64,000 bases of DNA from Methylobacterium planeticum (GTDB lineage Bacteria; Pseudomonadota; Alphaproteobacteria; Rhizobiales; Beijerinckiaceae): the NCBI RefSeq assembly GCF_008806345.1, contig NZ_VZZJ01000004.1, forward strand, positions 62,001 through 126,000, written 5' to 3'. Positions 1 to 8,253 of this stretch are shown here, piece after piece. Under the pieces are notes generated by a model. That model saw nothing but the letters and a program-made list of their open reading frames with translations. It ran no database searches and was not told the DNA's origin. The position numbers were made by a program, and so were the translations under genes. How positions within the stretch are numbered: position 1 is the stretch's first letter; each line of letters starts with the position of its first letter.

Positions 1-6
1 GCGCTC

Positions 7-116
7 CACCTCTCCCGTCCGGGAGAGGTGGAGTCGGCGCCAGCCGACCGGGTGAGGGGTGCGGCCTCTCCGGACAACGCGCATCCCTGACCCCGACCCT
101 CTCCCGCTCGGGAGAG
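7..116. repeat. Dispersed palindromic intergenic repeat, copy 1
   Basis: Positions 7-63 recur at 181-237 with one mismatch. The unit opens with an inverted repeat (CTCTCCC / GGGAGAG) and continues with GTCGGCGCCAGCCGAC, itself a hairpin. After the 57-bp core the similarity continues more weakly, with shared words TCCGGACAA and GCATCCCT and another CTCTCCC-GGGAGAG hairpin near 102-117. No reading frame crosses it convincingly. It resembles the REP-like, hairpin-forming repeats that litter intergenic DNA in Rhizobiales. Confidence 0.8.
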
Positions 117-180
117 GGGGCCCGTCGCGCCACCCGCGCCCACCCCGGGACCACGATTCACTCCGGACAGCGGCCCGCCC

Positions 181-300
181 CACCTCTCCCGTCCGGGAGA
201 GGTCGAGTCGGCGCCAGCCGACCGGGTGAGGGGTGCGCGTTATCCGGACAAGTCGCATCCCTCACCCCGGCCCGCTGCGCGGGGAAACCTCTCCCGCACG
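181..300. repeat. Dispersed palindromic intergenic repeat, copy 2
   Basis: This is the second copy of the unit at 7-116, in the same orientation 174 bp downstream. The first 57 bases match with one substitution. The distal part has diverged and contains CCCGCTGCGCGGGG in place of the second CTCTCCC hairpin of copy 1. The two copies fill most of the non-coding DNA between the left edge and the nadA promoter. Bases 301-410 show no further feature. Confidence 0.78.
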
Positions 301-410
301 CGAGTTGGGGCGCAGCGGGCCACCCGCGACCCCGAGTGCGCGCGGAGCACCCCGACCCCGCGTCGGCGCTTCCCACCGCACCGCACCCAAACGATGCGCC
401 GCAAAATTGT

Positions 411-429
411 TATGCTCAGTCTCAGCATA
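411..429. promoter_or_regulatory. NadQ-type operator, distal copy
   Basis: A 19-bp interrupted palindrome, TATGCTC-N5-CAGCATA, is centred at 420. It has the same architecture as the site at 470-488, and the two centres are 59 bp apart. The pair brackets the likely nadA promoter. NAD biosynthesis operons of Rhizobiales are known from comparative genomics to be controlled by the Nudix-like regulator NadQ, and a nadQ homologue lies at 12037-13026. The assignment of this site to NadQ is inferred. Confidence 0.7.
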
Positions 430-431
430 TC

Positions 432-460
432 TGGACAGACGCCTCCGGCGCGCCTAGTTT
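432..460 (+). promoter_or_regulatory. Likely nadABC promoter
   Basis: TGGACA at 432-437 (one mismatch to the -35 consensus) is followed after exactly 17 bp by TAGTTT at 455-460, a moderate -10 element. Transcription would begin near 467. The two operator palindromes lie just upstream and across the start site, a geometry expected for repression. Confidence 0.5.
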
Positions 461-469
461 AGGCGGCAC

Positions 470-488
470 AATGCTCAAAGTGAGCATA
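470..488. promoter_or_regulatory. NadQ-type operator, proximal copy
   Basis: AATGCTC-N5-GAGCATA, 19 bp, contains a perfect ATGCTCA-AAG-TGAGCAT palindrome. It sits at the predicted transcription start and ends at the first possible nadA start codon (489). A bound regulator here would block initiation of nadABC. Confidence 0.75.
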
Positions 489-500
489 ATGGAGGACGCG

Positions 501-1547
501 ATGGCGGCGACCAGTTCCCCGATCGCTCAAGCCCGCAACCGGCCGATGGTGCAGCCCGGCGCGTCCGGCCACGGGATGCCCCTGCCGGAGCTCTACGCCC
601 GGGTGAGCCGGCACGTGCCGGCCATCGAGTGGCCGGCGCTGGCCCCGGACATCGAGGCGATCCTGCGTCTGAAGCGGGAGCGCAACGCCGTCGTCCTGGC
701 GCACAACTACCAGGCCCCCGAGATCTTCCATACGGTGGCGGACATCGTCGGCGACAGCCTGGCGCTCGCCCGCGAGGCCGTGAAGGTCGATGCCGACGTG
801 ATCGTGCTCGCGGGCGTCCACTTCATGGCGGAGACGGCCAAGCTCCTGAACCCGGCCAAGACCGTGCTGATCCCGGACATGCGGGCCGGCTGCTCGCTCG
901 CCGACTCGATCACCGCCGAGGACGTGCGGGGCCTGCGCGCCCGCTACCCGGGCGTGCCGATCGTCACCTACGTCAACACCTCGGCGGCCGTGAAGGCGGA
1001 ATCGGACCTGTGCTGCACCTCCGGCAACGCGGTCGAGGTGATCCGCTCCCTGAACGCGCCCCGGGTCCTGATGATCCCGGACGAGTTCCTGGCCCAGAAC
1101 ACCCAGGCGGCGCTCCCCGAGATCGAGATCCTGACCTGGGCCGGGCATTGCGAGGTGCACGAGCGCTTCACCCCCGCCGACATCCGGGAAGTGCGCGACA
1201 GCTACCCCGGCGTCACCGTGATCGCCCACCCGGAATGCCCGCCGGACGTGGTCGCCGAGTCCGACTTCTCGGGCTCCACCGCCATGATGATGAACTTCGT
1301 GATCGAGAAGCGCCCCGCCCAGGTCGTCCTCGTGACCGAGTGCTCGATGGCCGACAACATCGCGGCGGCCAACCCCGACATCGAGTTCATCAAGCCCTGC
1401 AACATGTGCCCGCACATGAAGCGCATGAGCCTCGCCAACATCCGGCACGCCCTCGAGACCATGACCCACGAGGTGACGGTGGCGCCCGAGTTCGCGGACC
1501 GGGCCCGGGCGGCGGTCGAGCGCATGCTCGCGGTCAAGCCGCGATGA
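501..1547 (+). CDS. nadA: Quinolinate synthase NadA
   Basis: NadA condenses iminoaspartate with dihydroxyacetone phosphate to quinolinate, using a [4Fe-4S] cluster, in de novo NAD synthesis. The 348-residue product has the family's conserved cysteines at about 131 (GCSLAD), 171-172 (DLCCTSGNA) and 300/303 (CNMCPHM), plus LAHNYQ and [13 protein letters not shown] at 491-495 is well spaced for the ATG at 501. An in-frame ATG at 489 is possible but would start inside the operator. The stop overlaps the nadB start in ATGA, so the two are translationally coupled. Repression by NadQ through the two upstream palindromes is likely. Confidence 0.96.
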   Translation: MAATSSPIAQARNRPMVQPGASGHGMPLPELYARVSRHVPAIEWPALAPDIEAILRLKRERNAVVLAHNYQAPEIFHTVADIVGDSLALAREAVKVDADVIVLAGVHFMAETAKLLNPAKTVLIPDMRAGCSLADSITAEDVRGLRARYPGVPIVTYVNTSAAVKAESDLCCTSGNAVEVIRSLNAPRVLMIPDEFLAQNTQAALPEIEILTWAGHCEVHERFTPADIREVRDSYPGVTVIAHPECPPDVVAESDFSGSTAMMMNFVIEKRPAQVVLVTECSMADNIAAANPDIEFIKPCNMCPHMKRMSLANIRHALETMTHEVTVAPEFADRARAAVERMLAVKPR

Positions 1548-3085
1548 ACGCCCTCTCGCGCAACCCCGCCGACCGGGTCATCGTGGTCGGGGCCGGCGTG
1601 GCGGGCCTTGCCGTGGCGCTCCGCCTGGCACCGCGGCCCGTCACCCTCGTCACCGCCAAGGCGCTCGGCCTCGGCACCGCCACGGGATGGGCGCAGGGCG
1701 GCATCGCGGCCGCGATCGGCCCCGACGACGCGCCGGCTCTGCACGCCGCCGACACCGAGGCCGCCGGCGCCGGCCTGACCGAGCCGGACGTCGCCGCCCG
1801 CGTGGCGGCGGCCGGCCCCGGACTGATCGGGTGGCTGGTGGCGCAGGGCGTGCCCTTCGACCGCGAGGCCGACGGGGCCCTCGCCCTCGGGCTCGAGGCG
1901 GCGCATGGCCGCCGCCGGATCGTGCGCTCGGGCGGCGACTCGACCGGCCGCATGGTGCTCGAGGGGCTGGTGCGGGCAGTCGCCCGCACGCCCTCGATCG
2001 AGACCGTGGTGGCGACGGTGCGCGACCTCCTGCACGACGCGCGCGGGGCGGTGGCGGGCGTCGTCTGCGAGGCCGACGGGGCGCGCTTCCGCCTGCTCGG
2101 CCGGGCCGTGGTGCTCGCCACCGGCGGCGTCGGCGGCCTCTACGCCTCGACCACCAACCCCGCCGGCGCCACCGGCCTCGGCCTGGCGCTGGCGGCCCGG
2201 GCCGGCGCCATCCTGCGCGACCTCGAATTCGTGCAGTTCCACCCGACCGCGATCGCGGCCGGCGCCGACCCGATGCCGCTCGCCACCGAGGCCCTGCGGG
2301 GGGAGGGCGCGCGCCTGATCGACGGGCACGGCAACCCCGTGATGGCCGGCATCGCCGGGGGCGACCTCGCCCCCCGCGACGTGGTGGCGCGGGCGATCTT
2401 CCAGACCCTCGCCCGCGGCGACAGCGTCGCCCTCGACGCCCGCGGCGCCCTCGGCGCCCGGATGCCGACCCGGTTCCCCACCGTGGCGGCCCTCTGCGCC
2501 GGCGCCGGGATCGACCCGGCCGTGCAGGCGATCCCCGTGCGCCCGGCCGCCCACTACCACATGGGCGGCGTCCTGGTGGATGCCCGGGGCGCCAGCACGG
2601 TGCCGGGCCTCTACGCCTGCGGCGAGGTCGCCTCGACGGGGCTGCACGGGGCGAACCGCCTCGCCAGCAACTCGCTCCTCGAGGCCCTGGCCACGGCGGC
2701 CTGGATCGCGGACGACCTCGAGGTGCCGGCCCCCGGGCGGATCCTGCCCGGGCGCCCCGGATCGGCGGCCGGGTCCGCGGCCGGACCCGCCGACCTGTCG
2801 CCGATCCGGGGCATCATGGAGCGCGAGGTCGGGGTGGTGCGGGAGGCCGCCGGGCTCGGCCGGGCCGTCGCCCGCCTCGCCCCCCTGGCGCGGGCCGGCA
2901 GCGCGGCCGCCCTCACGGGCCTGATGATCGCGCACGCGGCGCTCGGCCGGCAGGAGAGCCGCGGCGCCCACTGGCGCGGCGACTTCCCGGGCGCCGAGCC
3001 GGCGCGCCACAGCGCGACGCGCCTGTCGGACCTGCTCGCCGCGACCGAGACCCGCCCGACCGCCGAGGAGGCCCTGACCCCATGA
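1544..3085 (+). CDS. nadB: L-aspartate oxidase NadB
   Basis: NadB is an FAD enzyme that oxidises L-aspartate to iminoaspartate, the substrate of NadA. The 513-residue protein opens with a dinucleotide-binding motif (GAGVAGLA, about residues 17-24). It continues with [17 protein letters not shown] and HYHMGG (337-342), and then [15 protein letters not shown], all hallmarks of the succinate dehydrogenase/fumarate reductase flavoprotein family. It starts four bases before the nadA stop and ends in a four-base overlap with nadC. Its C-terminal third is rich in Ala, Gly and Pro compared with well-studied NadB proteins. Confidence 0.96.
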   Translation: MNALSRNPADRVIVVGAGVAGLAVALRLAPRPVTLVTAKALGLGTATGWAQGGIAAAIGPDDAPALHAADTEAAGAGLTEPDVAARVAAAGPGLIGWLVAQGVPFDREADGALALGLEAAHGRRRIVRSGGDSTGRMVLEGLVRAVARTPSIETVVATVRDLLHDARGAVAGVVCEADGARFRLLGRAVVLATGGVGGLYASTTNPAGATGLGLALAARAGAILRDLEFVQFHPTAIAAGADPMPLATEALRGEGARLIDGHGNPVMAGIAGGDLAPRDVVARAIFQTLARGDSVALDARGALGARMPTRFPTVAALCAGAGIDPAVQAIPVRPAAHYHMGGVLVDARGASTVPGLYACGEVASTGLHGANRLASNSLLEALATAAWIADDLEVPAPGRILPGRPGSAAGSAAGPADLSPIRGIMEREVGVVREAAGLGRAVARLAPLARAGSAAALTGLMIAHAALGRQESRGAHWRGDFPGAEPARHSATRLSDLLAATETRPTAEEALTP

Positions 3086-3984
3086 CCGAGACCCAGGCAC
3101 CCGACGCCCTGCCGCCCGGCGCAGCGTCGCCCGACCCCCTCCCACCCCTGCCGCGCCTCCTCGTCGAGCCGATCGTCCGGGCGGCACTGGTGGAGGATCT
3201 CGGCCGGGCCGGCGACATCACCACCGACGCGATCGTGCCGGCCTCGGCCCGCCTCGACGGCGTCATCGCGGCGCGCCAGGCCGGCGTGATCGCCGGCACC
3301 GACGCCGCCGCCATCGCCTTCGGGCTGATCGACCCGGCCGTCGCGGTCGAGGTGGTGCGGGGCGACGGCGCCGCGGTCGCGCCCGGCGACGTGGTGATCC
3401 GCCTCTCCGGGCCCGCCCGGGCGATCCTCACCGCCGAGCGGGTCGCCCTCAACCTCCTGTGCCGGATGTCCGGGGTGGCCACCGCCACCGCCTCCCTCGT
3501 CGAGGCGGCCCGGCCGCACGGCAAGGCCCGGATCGTCTGCACCCGCAAGACCACGCCGGGCCTGCGCTCCCTCGAGAAGCACGCGGTGCGGGCCGGCGGC
3601 GGCTCGAACCACCGCTTCGGCCTCGACGACGCGGTCCTGATCAAGGACAACCACGTGGCGGTCGCGGGCGGCATCATCCCGGCGATCGCGCGGGCCCGCG
3701 CCCGGACCGGCCACCTCGTCAAGATCGAGGTCGAGGTCGACACCCTGGCCCAGCTCGAGGAGGCCCTCTCGGTCGGCGCCGACGCCGTGCTCCTCGACAA
3801 CATGAGCCCGGCCGCGCTGACCCGGGCGGTGGCGATGATCGACGGGCGCGCCCTCAGCGAGGCCTCGGGCCGCATCACCCGCGACACCGTCGGGGCGGTG
3901 GCGGCCTCGGGGGTCGACCTGATCTCCTGCGGCTGGATCACCCACAGCGCCGCGATCATCGACCTCGGGCTCGACGCGGCCTGA
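3082..3984 (+). CDS. nadC: Nicotinate-nucleotide pyrophosphorylase (carboxylating) NadC
   Basis: NadC (quinolinate phosphoribosyltransferase) turns quinolinate and PRPP into nicotinate mononucleotide. The 300-residue product carries CTRKTTPGLR (about 153-162), the LIKDNH segment near 190, a KIEVEVD strand and LLDNMSP near 237, all active-site signatures of the family. The ATG overlaps the nadB stop in ATGA. The first 24 residues are a Pro/Ala-rich extension that could be trimmed by a later start, but coupling supports the chosen one. It is the last gene of the operon and is followed by a strong terminator. Confidence 0.96.
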   Translation: MTETQAPDALPPGAASPDPLPPLPRLLVEPIVRAALVEDLGRAGDITTDAIVPASARLDGVIAARQAGVIAGTDAAAIAFGLIDPAVAVEVVRGDGAAVAPGDVVIRLSGPARAILTAERVALNLLCRMSGVATATASLVEAARPHGKARIVCTRKTTPGLRSLEKHAVRAGGGSNHRFGLDDAVLIKDNHVAVAGGIIPAIARARARTGHLVKIEVEVDTLAQLEEALSVGADAVLLDNMSPAALTRAVAMIDGRALSEASGRITRDTVGAVAASGVDLISCGWITHSAAIIDLGLDAA

Positions 3985-4012
3985 CCCGTGGCCGCGGCTC
4001 GCGGCCACGAAA

Positions 4013-4039
4013 AAGCGCGCCCCGGTCGAGGGCGCGCTT
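4013..4039. terminator. Terminator after nadABC
   Basis: A perfect 10-bp stem (AAGCGCGCCC / GGGCGCGCTT) closes a 7-base loop, 29 bp past the nadC stop. It is preceded by an A-run and followed by only two T residues, so termination could be partly bidirectional. Confidence 0.75.
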
Positions 4040-4151
4040 GGGAAGGGGGCCCACGGTCTCAGGCTATGGGCTGGCCGGACCCTAGCGAACCGGGCAGGCG
4101 CCGGCACCGGCTCGGCCGGCCGATCCGTTGACGGTTCCGGGCCGATGTCGT

Positions 4152-4214
4152 CCGGAACAAATCCATCGGCCCCGAAACCGCGAGAGGCGCGGGTCCGCTC
4201 ATGATTTGTTCCGG
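4152..4214. repeat. 12-bp inverted repeat flanking a 39-bp spacer
   Basis: CCGGAACAAATC at 4152-4163 and its exact reverse complement GATTTGTTCCGG at 4203-4214 lie in the 448-bp gap between nadC and the L,D-transpeptidase gene. Neither protein frames nor terminator features explain it. It could be a pair of regulator half-sites, the ends of a tiny mobile unit, or a stem of an untranslated RNA. The remainder of the gap holds the nadC terminator and nothing else I can name. Confidence 0.55.
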
Positions 4215-4432
4215 TTCCGCGGTCGATCCGGGGCGGGCTCGTCCGGCATCGGCCGGCCCGGCGGCCACAGTGTTGCCACGGTGTCACGGGACGGGCGGAA
4301 GCGTGGCCGTATCGGGATTTGAGCTTCACTTTAGGGCGGCAGCGTTTACCCCTTGGCGACGCGCGGCACGGCATCGTGCTCCAGTGTTCCCCTGAGTTTC
4401 CACAAACCTTCGCCTGCCCACGAGAGGCTTTG

Positions 4433-5089
4433 ATGCGTCGTTTCGCCCCCGCCCTCACCGGGTTCGCCTGCGCGGCTGCCGCGTGGGCGTCGCCCGCGCT
4501 CGCCTACGAGATCGACCCGCTGACCCGGCAGCCCCTCGACAACGCCCTCTCGGTGCGCGTCCGCTCGCAGGCCGTCGCGGTCCCGACCGCGAACGCCTCC
4601 CTGAACACCGCCGACCCGCTCGCCGCCTCCGCGGTGCCGCAGATGTCGGCGATCGCCCGCGAGCAGGTCGCCTATAACGGCCCCTACGGCGCCGGCACGA
4701 TCGTGGTCTCCACCGCCGAGCGCCGCCTGTACTACGTGCTCGGCAGCGGCCAGGCCCTGCGCTACGGCGTCGGCGTCGGCCGCCCGGGCTTCACCTGGGG
4801 CGGCGTGCAGACCATCACGATGAAGCGCGAGTGGCCGGATTGGCGTCCGCCGGCCCAGATGCTGCGCCGTCGTCCCGACCTGCCGCGCTACATGAAGGGC
4901 GGCCTCGAGAACCCGCTCGGCGCCCGCGCCATGTATCTCGGCGGCTCGATCTACCGCATCCACGGCTCGAACGAGCCGGAGACGATCGGCACCGCCGTCT
5001 CCTCGGGCTGCATCCGCATGACCAACGAGGATGTCAGCGACCTCTACACCCGCGCCAAGGTCGGCACGAAGGTGATCGTCCAGCGCTGA
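4433..5089 (+). CDS. Secreted L,D-transpeptidase (YkuD family)
   Basis: The 218-residue protein has an N-terminal signal peptide (about residues 1-24, ending ALA-YE) and a C-terminal YkuD catalytic domain from about residue 90. The signature is complete: HGSNEP with His177, and SSGCIRM with the nucleophile Cys193. Such enzymes form 3-3 peptidoglycan crosslinks or attach proteins to peptidoglycan in the periplasm, and 3-3 crosslinks are abundant in polarly growing Rhizobiales. GAGAGG lies upstream of the ATG at 4433, and the signal peptide starts there. The gene is monocistronic, with its own terminator. Confidence 0.93.
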   Translation: MRRFAPALTGFACAAAAWASPALAYEIDPLTRQPLDNALSVRVRSQAVAVPTANASLNTADPLAASAVPQMSAIAREQVAYNGPYGAGTIVVSTAERRLYYVLGSGQALRYGVGVGRPGFTWGGVQTITMKREWPDWRPPAQMLRRRPDLPRYMKGGLENPLGARAMYLGGSIYRIHGSNEPETIGTAVSSGCIRMTNEDVSDLYTRAKVGTKVIVQR

Positions 5090-5118
5090 GGCCGGCTCCG
5101 CGAGGAACCAACGTGGCG

Positions 5119-5149
5119 GGGCCGGCGGAAGCGCCGGCCCTTTCTCTTT
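5119..5149 (+). terminator. Terminator after the L,D-transpeptidase gene
   Basis: A 9-bp stem, GGGCCGGCG / CGCCGGCCC, closes a GAAG tetraloop and is followed by TTTCTCTTT. It is a canonical intrinsic terminator 30 bp after the stop codon. Confidence 0.88.
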
Positions 5150-5182
5150 GACGATCAAGGCCTTGCGAGACGCCGCACGCGC

Positions 5183-5608
5183 CTAGTGACAGCCGCACCC
5201 GCTGCCGCAGGAGCCCCCCGTCGCCTCACCCTTGGCCGGCGCCCTGACCGGGTCCCGGCTCAGGCCGCGCTCCCCCAGCTCGGACAGGTAGGTCGCCCAG
5301 CGCGCGTCGAAGCCGCGGCCGAGGTCGTGCAGGTAGTCCCAGCCGAAGATCCCGGTATCGTGCATGTCGTCGAAGCGCAGCTTCACCGCGTAGTTGCCGA
5401 TCGGCTCCACCGCCAGGATCATCACGTGGCGCTTGCCGCCGATCACCTTGCGCTCGGCCGGCGAGTGGCCCTGCACCTCCGCCGACGGGCTCGAGACCCG
5501 CAGGTACTCGGCCGGCAGGGAGAAGCGCCCGCCGTCCTCGAAGGCCACGATCAGACTGCGCTTATCGGCCGACAGCCGGATCTCGGTGGGCCAGCGTTCC
5601 TCGCTCAT
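5183..5608 (-). CDS. DUF971 protein (gamma-butyrobetaine hydroxylase-like N-terminal domain)
   Basis: The 141-residue protein matches the DUF971 pattern: an early WPTEIRLS strand, [18 protein letters not shown], and a C-terminal half with [22 protein letters not shown]. This small domain is found alone in proteobacteria and fused to gamma-butyrobetaine hydroxylases in eukaryotes. Its function when alone is not settled. The tail is unusual, with [10 protein letters not shown] at the extreme C terminus, which could bind a metal. A TTG start two codons upstream (5614) has a better-spaced GGAGAG, so the true protein may be two residues longer. The gene diverges from moaA across about 180 bp. Confidence 0.85.
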   Translation of the reverse strand: MSEERWPTEIRLSADKRSLIVAFEDGGRFSLPAEYLRVSSPSAEVQGHSPAERKVIGGKRHVMILAVEPIGNYAVKLRFDDMHDTGIFGWDYLHDLGRGFDARWATYLSELGERGLSRDPVRAPAKGEATGGSCGSGCGCH

Positions 5609-5787
5609 GGACAAATCCCAACTCTCCGGAAGCCCCCGCGGCGTCGCGAGCCCGACGAGCCCGTAACCCAGCCATCCGGCCGGCGCGCTTGCTCCGGCGC
5701 CGAGAAGACCTCATATGCCAACGCATGCTAGGTTCGTCACGAGACGGTATCCTAAATTCTCGGCCGCAGCAGAGTTCAGAGTCCCGC

Positions 5788-6825
5788 ATGTGGGGTCCCC
5801 GTACCGATGAGCCCCCCGCGGCTCGGAGCACCGTGCCGCTGATCGACCCGTTCCAGAGGGCGATCACCTACCTGCGCATCTCCGTGACGGATCGCTGCGA
5901 CCTTCGCTGCGTCTATTGCATGTCGGAGGAGATGAGCTTCCTGCCCAAGCGCGACCTCCTCAGCCTGGAGGAACTCGACCGCGTCTGCGGCGTGTTCATC
6001 GAGCGGGGCGTGCGAAAGCTGCGCATCACCGGCGGCGAGCCGCTGGTCCGGCGCGACATCCTGCATCTGTTCCGCCGCCTCTCGCGGCATCTCGGCACCG
6101 GTGCCCTCGACGAGCTCACGCTCACCACGAACGGGACCCAGCTCGGCCGCTTCGCCTCCGAACTCGCGGATCTCGGGGTCAGGCGCATCAACGTCTCCCT
6201 CGACACCCTCGACCCGGACAAGTTCCGCGCGGTCACCCGGCGGGGCGACCTCAAGCTCGTGCTCGACGGGATCGAGACCGCGCGCAGGGCCGGCCTTAGG
6301 GTCAAGATCAACGCGGTGGCGCTCAAGGGCGTCAACGAGGACGAGATCGCCGACATGATCGCCTGGGCGCACGGCGACGGGATGGACATGACGCTGATCG
6401 AGGTCATGCCGCTCGGCGAAGTCGAGGGCGACCGCACGGATCAGTTCCTGCCGCTCTCGGTGGCGCGCGCACGGCTCGAGAGCCGCTACACCATGACCCC
6501 GCTGCCCGACCGCACCGGCGGCCCCGCACGCTACGTGCGCATCGCCGAGACCGGCGGCCGGCTCGGCTTCATCACCCCGCTGACACACAACTTTTGCGAG
6601 AGTTGCAACCGCGTCCGCCTCACCTGCACGGGCAAGCTCTACATGTGCCTGGGGCAGGAGGACGCGGCCGACCTCCGCGCCGCGCTCCGTGCGTCCCCGG
6701 ACAACGCCCTCGTCACCGACGCCATCCTCGAGGCGATCACCCGCAAGCCCAAGGGCCATGATTTCGTGATCGAGCGGGCCCGCCCCGCAGCCGTCCCCCG
6801 CCACATGAGCGTGACGGGCGGCTGA
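5788..6825 (+). CDS. moaA: GTP 3',8-cyclase MoaA
   Basis: MoaA is a radical-SAM enzyme that starts molybdenum cofactor synthesis by converting GTP to 3',8-cyclo-GTP, the precursor that MoaC finishes. The product of 345 residues shows the CX3CX2C radical-SAM cluster at 37/41/44 (CDLRCVYC), ITGGEP, and the second cluster CX2CX13C at 270/273/287. It also ends in the two glycines typical of the family. The ATG at 5788 lacks a strong ribosome site. A GTG at 5833 preceded by GGAG would give a 330-residue protein beginning close to the domain and is a good alternative. No molybdenum riboswitch is evident upstream. Confidence 0.96.
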   Translation: MWGPRTDEPPAARSTVPLIDPFQRAITYLRISVTDRCDLRCVYCMSEEMSFLPKRDLLSLEELDRVCGVFIERGVRKLRITGGEPLVRRDILHLFRRLSRHLGTGALDELTLTTNGTQLGRFASELADLGVRRINVSLDTLDPDKFRAVTRRGDLKLVLDGIETARRAGLRVKINAVALKGVNEDEIADMIAWAHGDGMDMTLIEVMPLGEVEGDRTDQFLPLSVARARLESRYTMTPLPDRTGGPARYVRIAETGGRLGFITPLTHNFCESCNRVRLTCTGKLYMCLGQEDAADLRAALRASPDNALVTDAILEAITRKPKGHDFVIERARPAAVPRHMSVTGG

Positions 6826-6830
6826 TCCGC

Positions 6831-7448
6831 CTAGTCGGCGACGATCACCCGGTTTGGCAACTCGTCCCGGTCACCCGGCTCCGGCGGGAACTCCGCAGCC
6901 AGGATCGCGCCGACCTCATGGACGGCTCCGACCAGCCCGGCCTCGATCTCGCCCTGGCGCAGAGCGCCCAGCAGCCTACCGATCGTGCCGGTCCACCGCT
7001 CCGGCGCGATGCGCGCCAGGATACCGGCATCGGCCACGATCTCGGCGTGCCGCTCCGCCATCGCGAGGTAGATCAGTACGCCGGTGCGCTTGCGGGTCCG
7101 GCTCAGGCCCCGTGTCCAGAAGGCGAGCCGGGCCGCGTCGCCGGCCCGGGTGCGGCGCAGGTGCTGCGGAACGAGGGCGAGGCGCAGGGGCTCGCTCAGC
7201 CCCGCCGCCAGCAGCGCGAGCACGAGCCCGGCCTGCGCCAGCGCGATCGCCGCGGCACTGAGATTCGTCATCCAGATCATCGGCCAGGGGAGAACGAGGC
7301 CGCACAGCAGGGCGACGAGGAGCGCGACCGAGCGATAGGTGCCCGCCCGGGCGCTGACCATCACGACGATCTCGCCGGAGGTGCCCGCCTCGGCGCTCCG
7401 GACCGCCTCGGAGATCCTGTCGCGCGCGTCCGGGGCGAGGATGCTCAT
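6831..7448 (-). CDS. TPM-domain membrane protein
   Basis: This 205-residue protein belongs to the TPM domain group (YgcG/COG3762 type). An initial SEAVRSAEAGTSGEIVVMVSA segment is interrupted by two hydrophobic helices (about 40-85), and the domain resumes with GVLIYLAMAERHAEIVADAGI. It is the third gene of a lemA-TPM-TPM operon and starts four bases after the second gene ends. An in-frame GTG at 7472 would overlap the preceding gene, so the ATG at 7448 is preferred. TPM proteins were once called phosphatases, but their biochemical role is unclear. An envelope or membrane-stress role is inferred. Confidence 0.82.
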   Translation of the reverse strand: MSILAPDARDRISEAVRSAEAGTSGEIVVMVSARAGTYRSVALLVALLCGLVLPWPMIWMTNLSAAAIALAQAGLVLALLAAGLSEPLRLALVPQHLRRTRAGDAARLAFWTRGLSRTRKRTGVLIYLAMAERHAEIVADAGILARIAPERWTGTIGRLLGALRQGEIEAGLVGAVHEVGAILAAEFPPEPGDRDELPNRVIVAD

Positions 7449-7452
7449 TCGC

Positions 7453-8244
7453 CTACCAGTCACCGGATGCACCCCCGCCGCCCGAGGAGCCGCCCCCTCC
7501 CGAGAACCCGCCGCCGTCGCCGAAGCCGCCGGAAACGCCCCCGCTCCATCCGCCCGAGGGCGGTCCGGGCACGATGATGAAGCCGCCGCCTCGGCGACCG
7601 GCCCCGCGCTGAGCGCGGCTCATACGCCAGAATACGAAGATGATGACGATGAGGATGACGAGGAAGACCAGGCCCTGCAGCGGGTCGGCCTCGTCGCCCC
7701 GCACCTTGGCGCGACGGTGCCATTCGTCGGCATCCCCGGAGAGGATCGAGAGCATCGCATCGACGCCGGCATTGATCCCTCCGGCAAAGTCACCCGCTTT
7801 GAAACGGGGCGTGATGGCCGTGGTGATGATGACCTTGGAGAGGGCGTCCGTGAGGGCACCCTCCAGGCCGTAGCCGACCTCGATCCGGACCTTGCGCTCA
7901 TTCGGCGCCACGACCAGCAGGGCACCATTGTTCGCATTCTTCTGCCCGAGCTGCCAGGCCCGGAAGAGGCGGTTGCCGAAATCCTCGATGCTCGTGCCCT
8001 GAAGGCTCGGCACGGTCGCGACGACGACCTGGTCCGAGGTCTTGTCCTCGTACGCCTTGAGTTTGGCCTCGAGTCCAGCCCTCTCCTCGGGTTGAAGGAT
8101 GCCGGCCGCGTCGACGACACGGCCGGTGAGCGCGGGGAAGGTCGGCTCTGCGGCCACCCCCGCGGAGCTCAGTCCGAAGAGGACGATCAGCAGGACCGCG
8201 AGGATCGCGCGGGGACCGGTGCTCCGCGCCGGACCCGGCCACAT
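7453..8244 (-). CDS. TPM-domain protein, YgcG-like, with glycine-rich tail
   Basis: The 263-residue protein has an N-terminal signal or anchor helix, then a TPM domain (about 38-160) with LTGRVVDAAGIL, DQVVVATVPSLQG and RKVRIEVGYGLEGALTDA. A transmembrane helix follows near 195 (LVFLVILIVIIFVF). The C-terminal tail of about 50 residues is nearly pure Gly/Ser. This architecture is typical of the YgcG partner of LemA. The start at ATG 8244 has AGGCG upstream, and a TTG two codons earlier is possible. It lies nine bases after lemA in the same operon. Confidence 0.88.
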   Translation of the reverse strand: MWPGPARSTGPRAILAVLLIVLFGLSSAGVAAEPTFPALTGRVVDAAGILQPEERAGLEAKLKAYEDKTSDQVVVATVPSLQGTSIEDFGNRLFRAWQLGQKNANNGALLVVAPNERKVRIEVGYGLEGALTDALSKVIITTAITPRFKAGDFAGGINAGVDAMLSILSGDADEWHRRAKVRGDEADPLQGLVFLVILIVIIFVFWRMSRAQRGAGRRGGGFIIVPGPPSGGWSGGVSGGFGDGGGFSGGGGSSGGGGASGDW

Positions 8245-8253
8245 CGGCAACGC

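Noticed and set aside
336..500. Upstream extension of nadA to an earlier ATG
   Set aside because: This stretch contains both operators and the promoter, so translation from there would require an upstream transcript. The first 55 codons also lack NadA similarity.
5609..5787. A molybdenum cofactor riboswitch before moaA
   Set aside because: No extended paired structure with the expected conserved loops could be recognised in this short leader.
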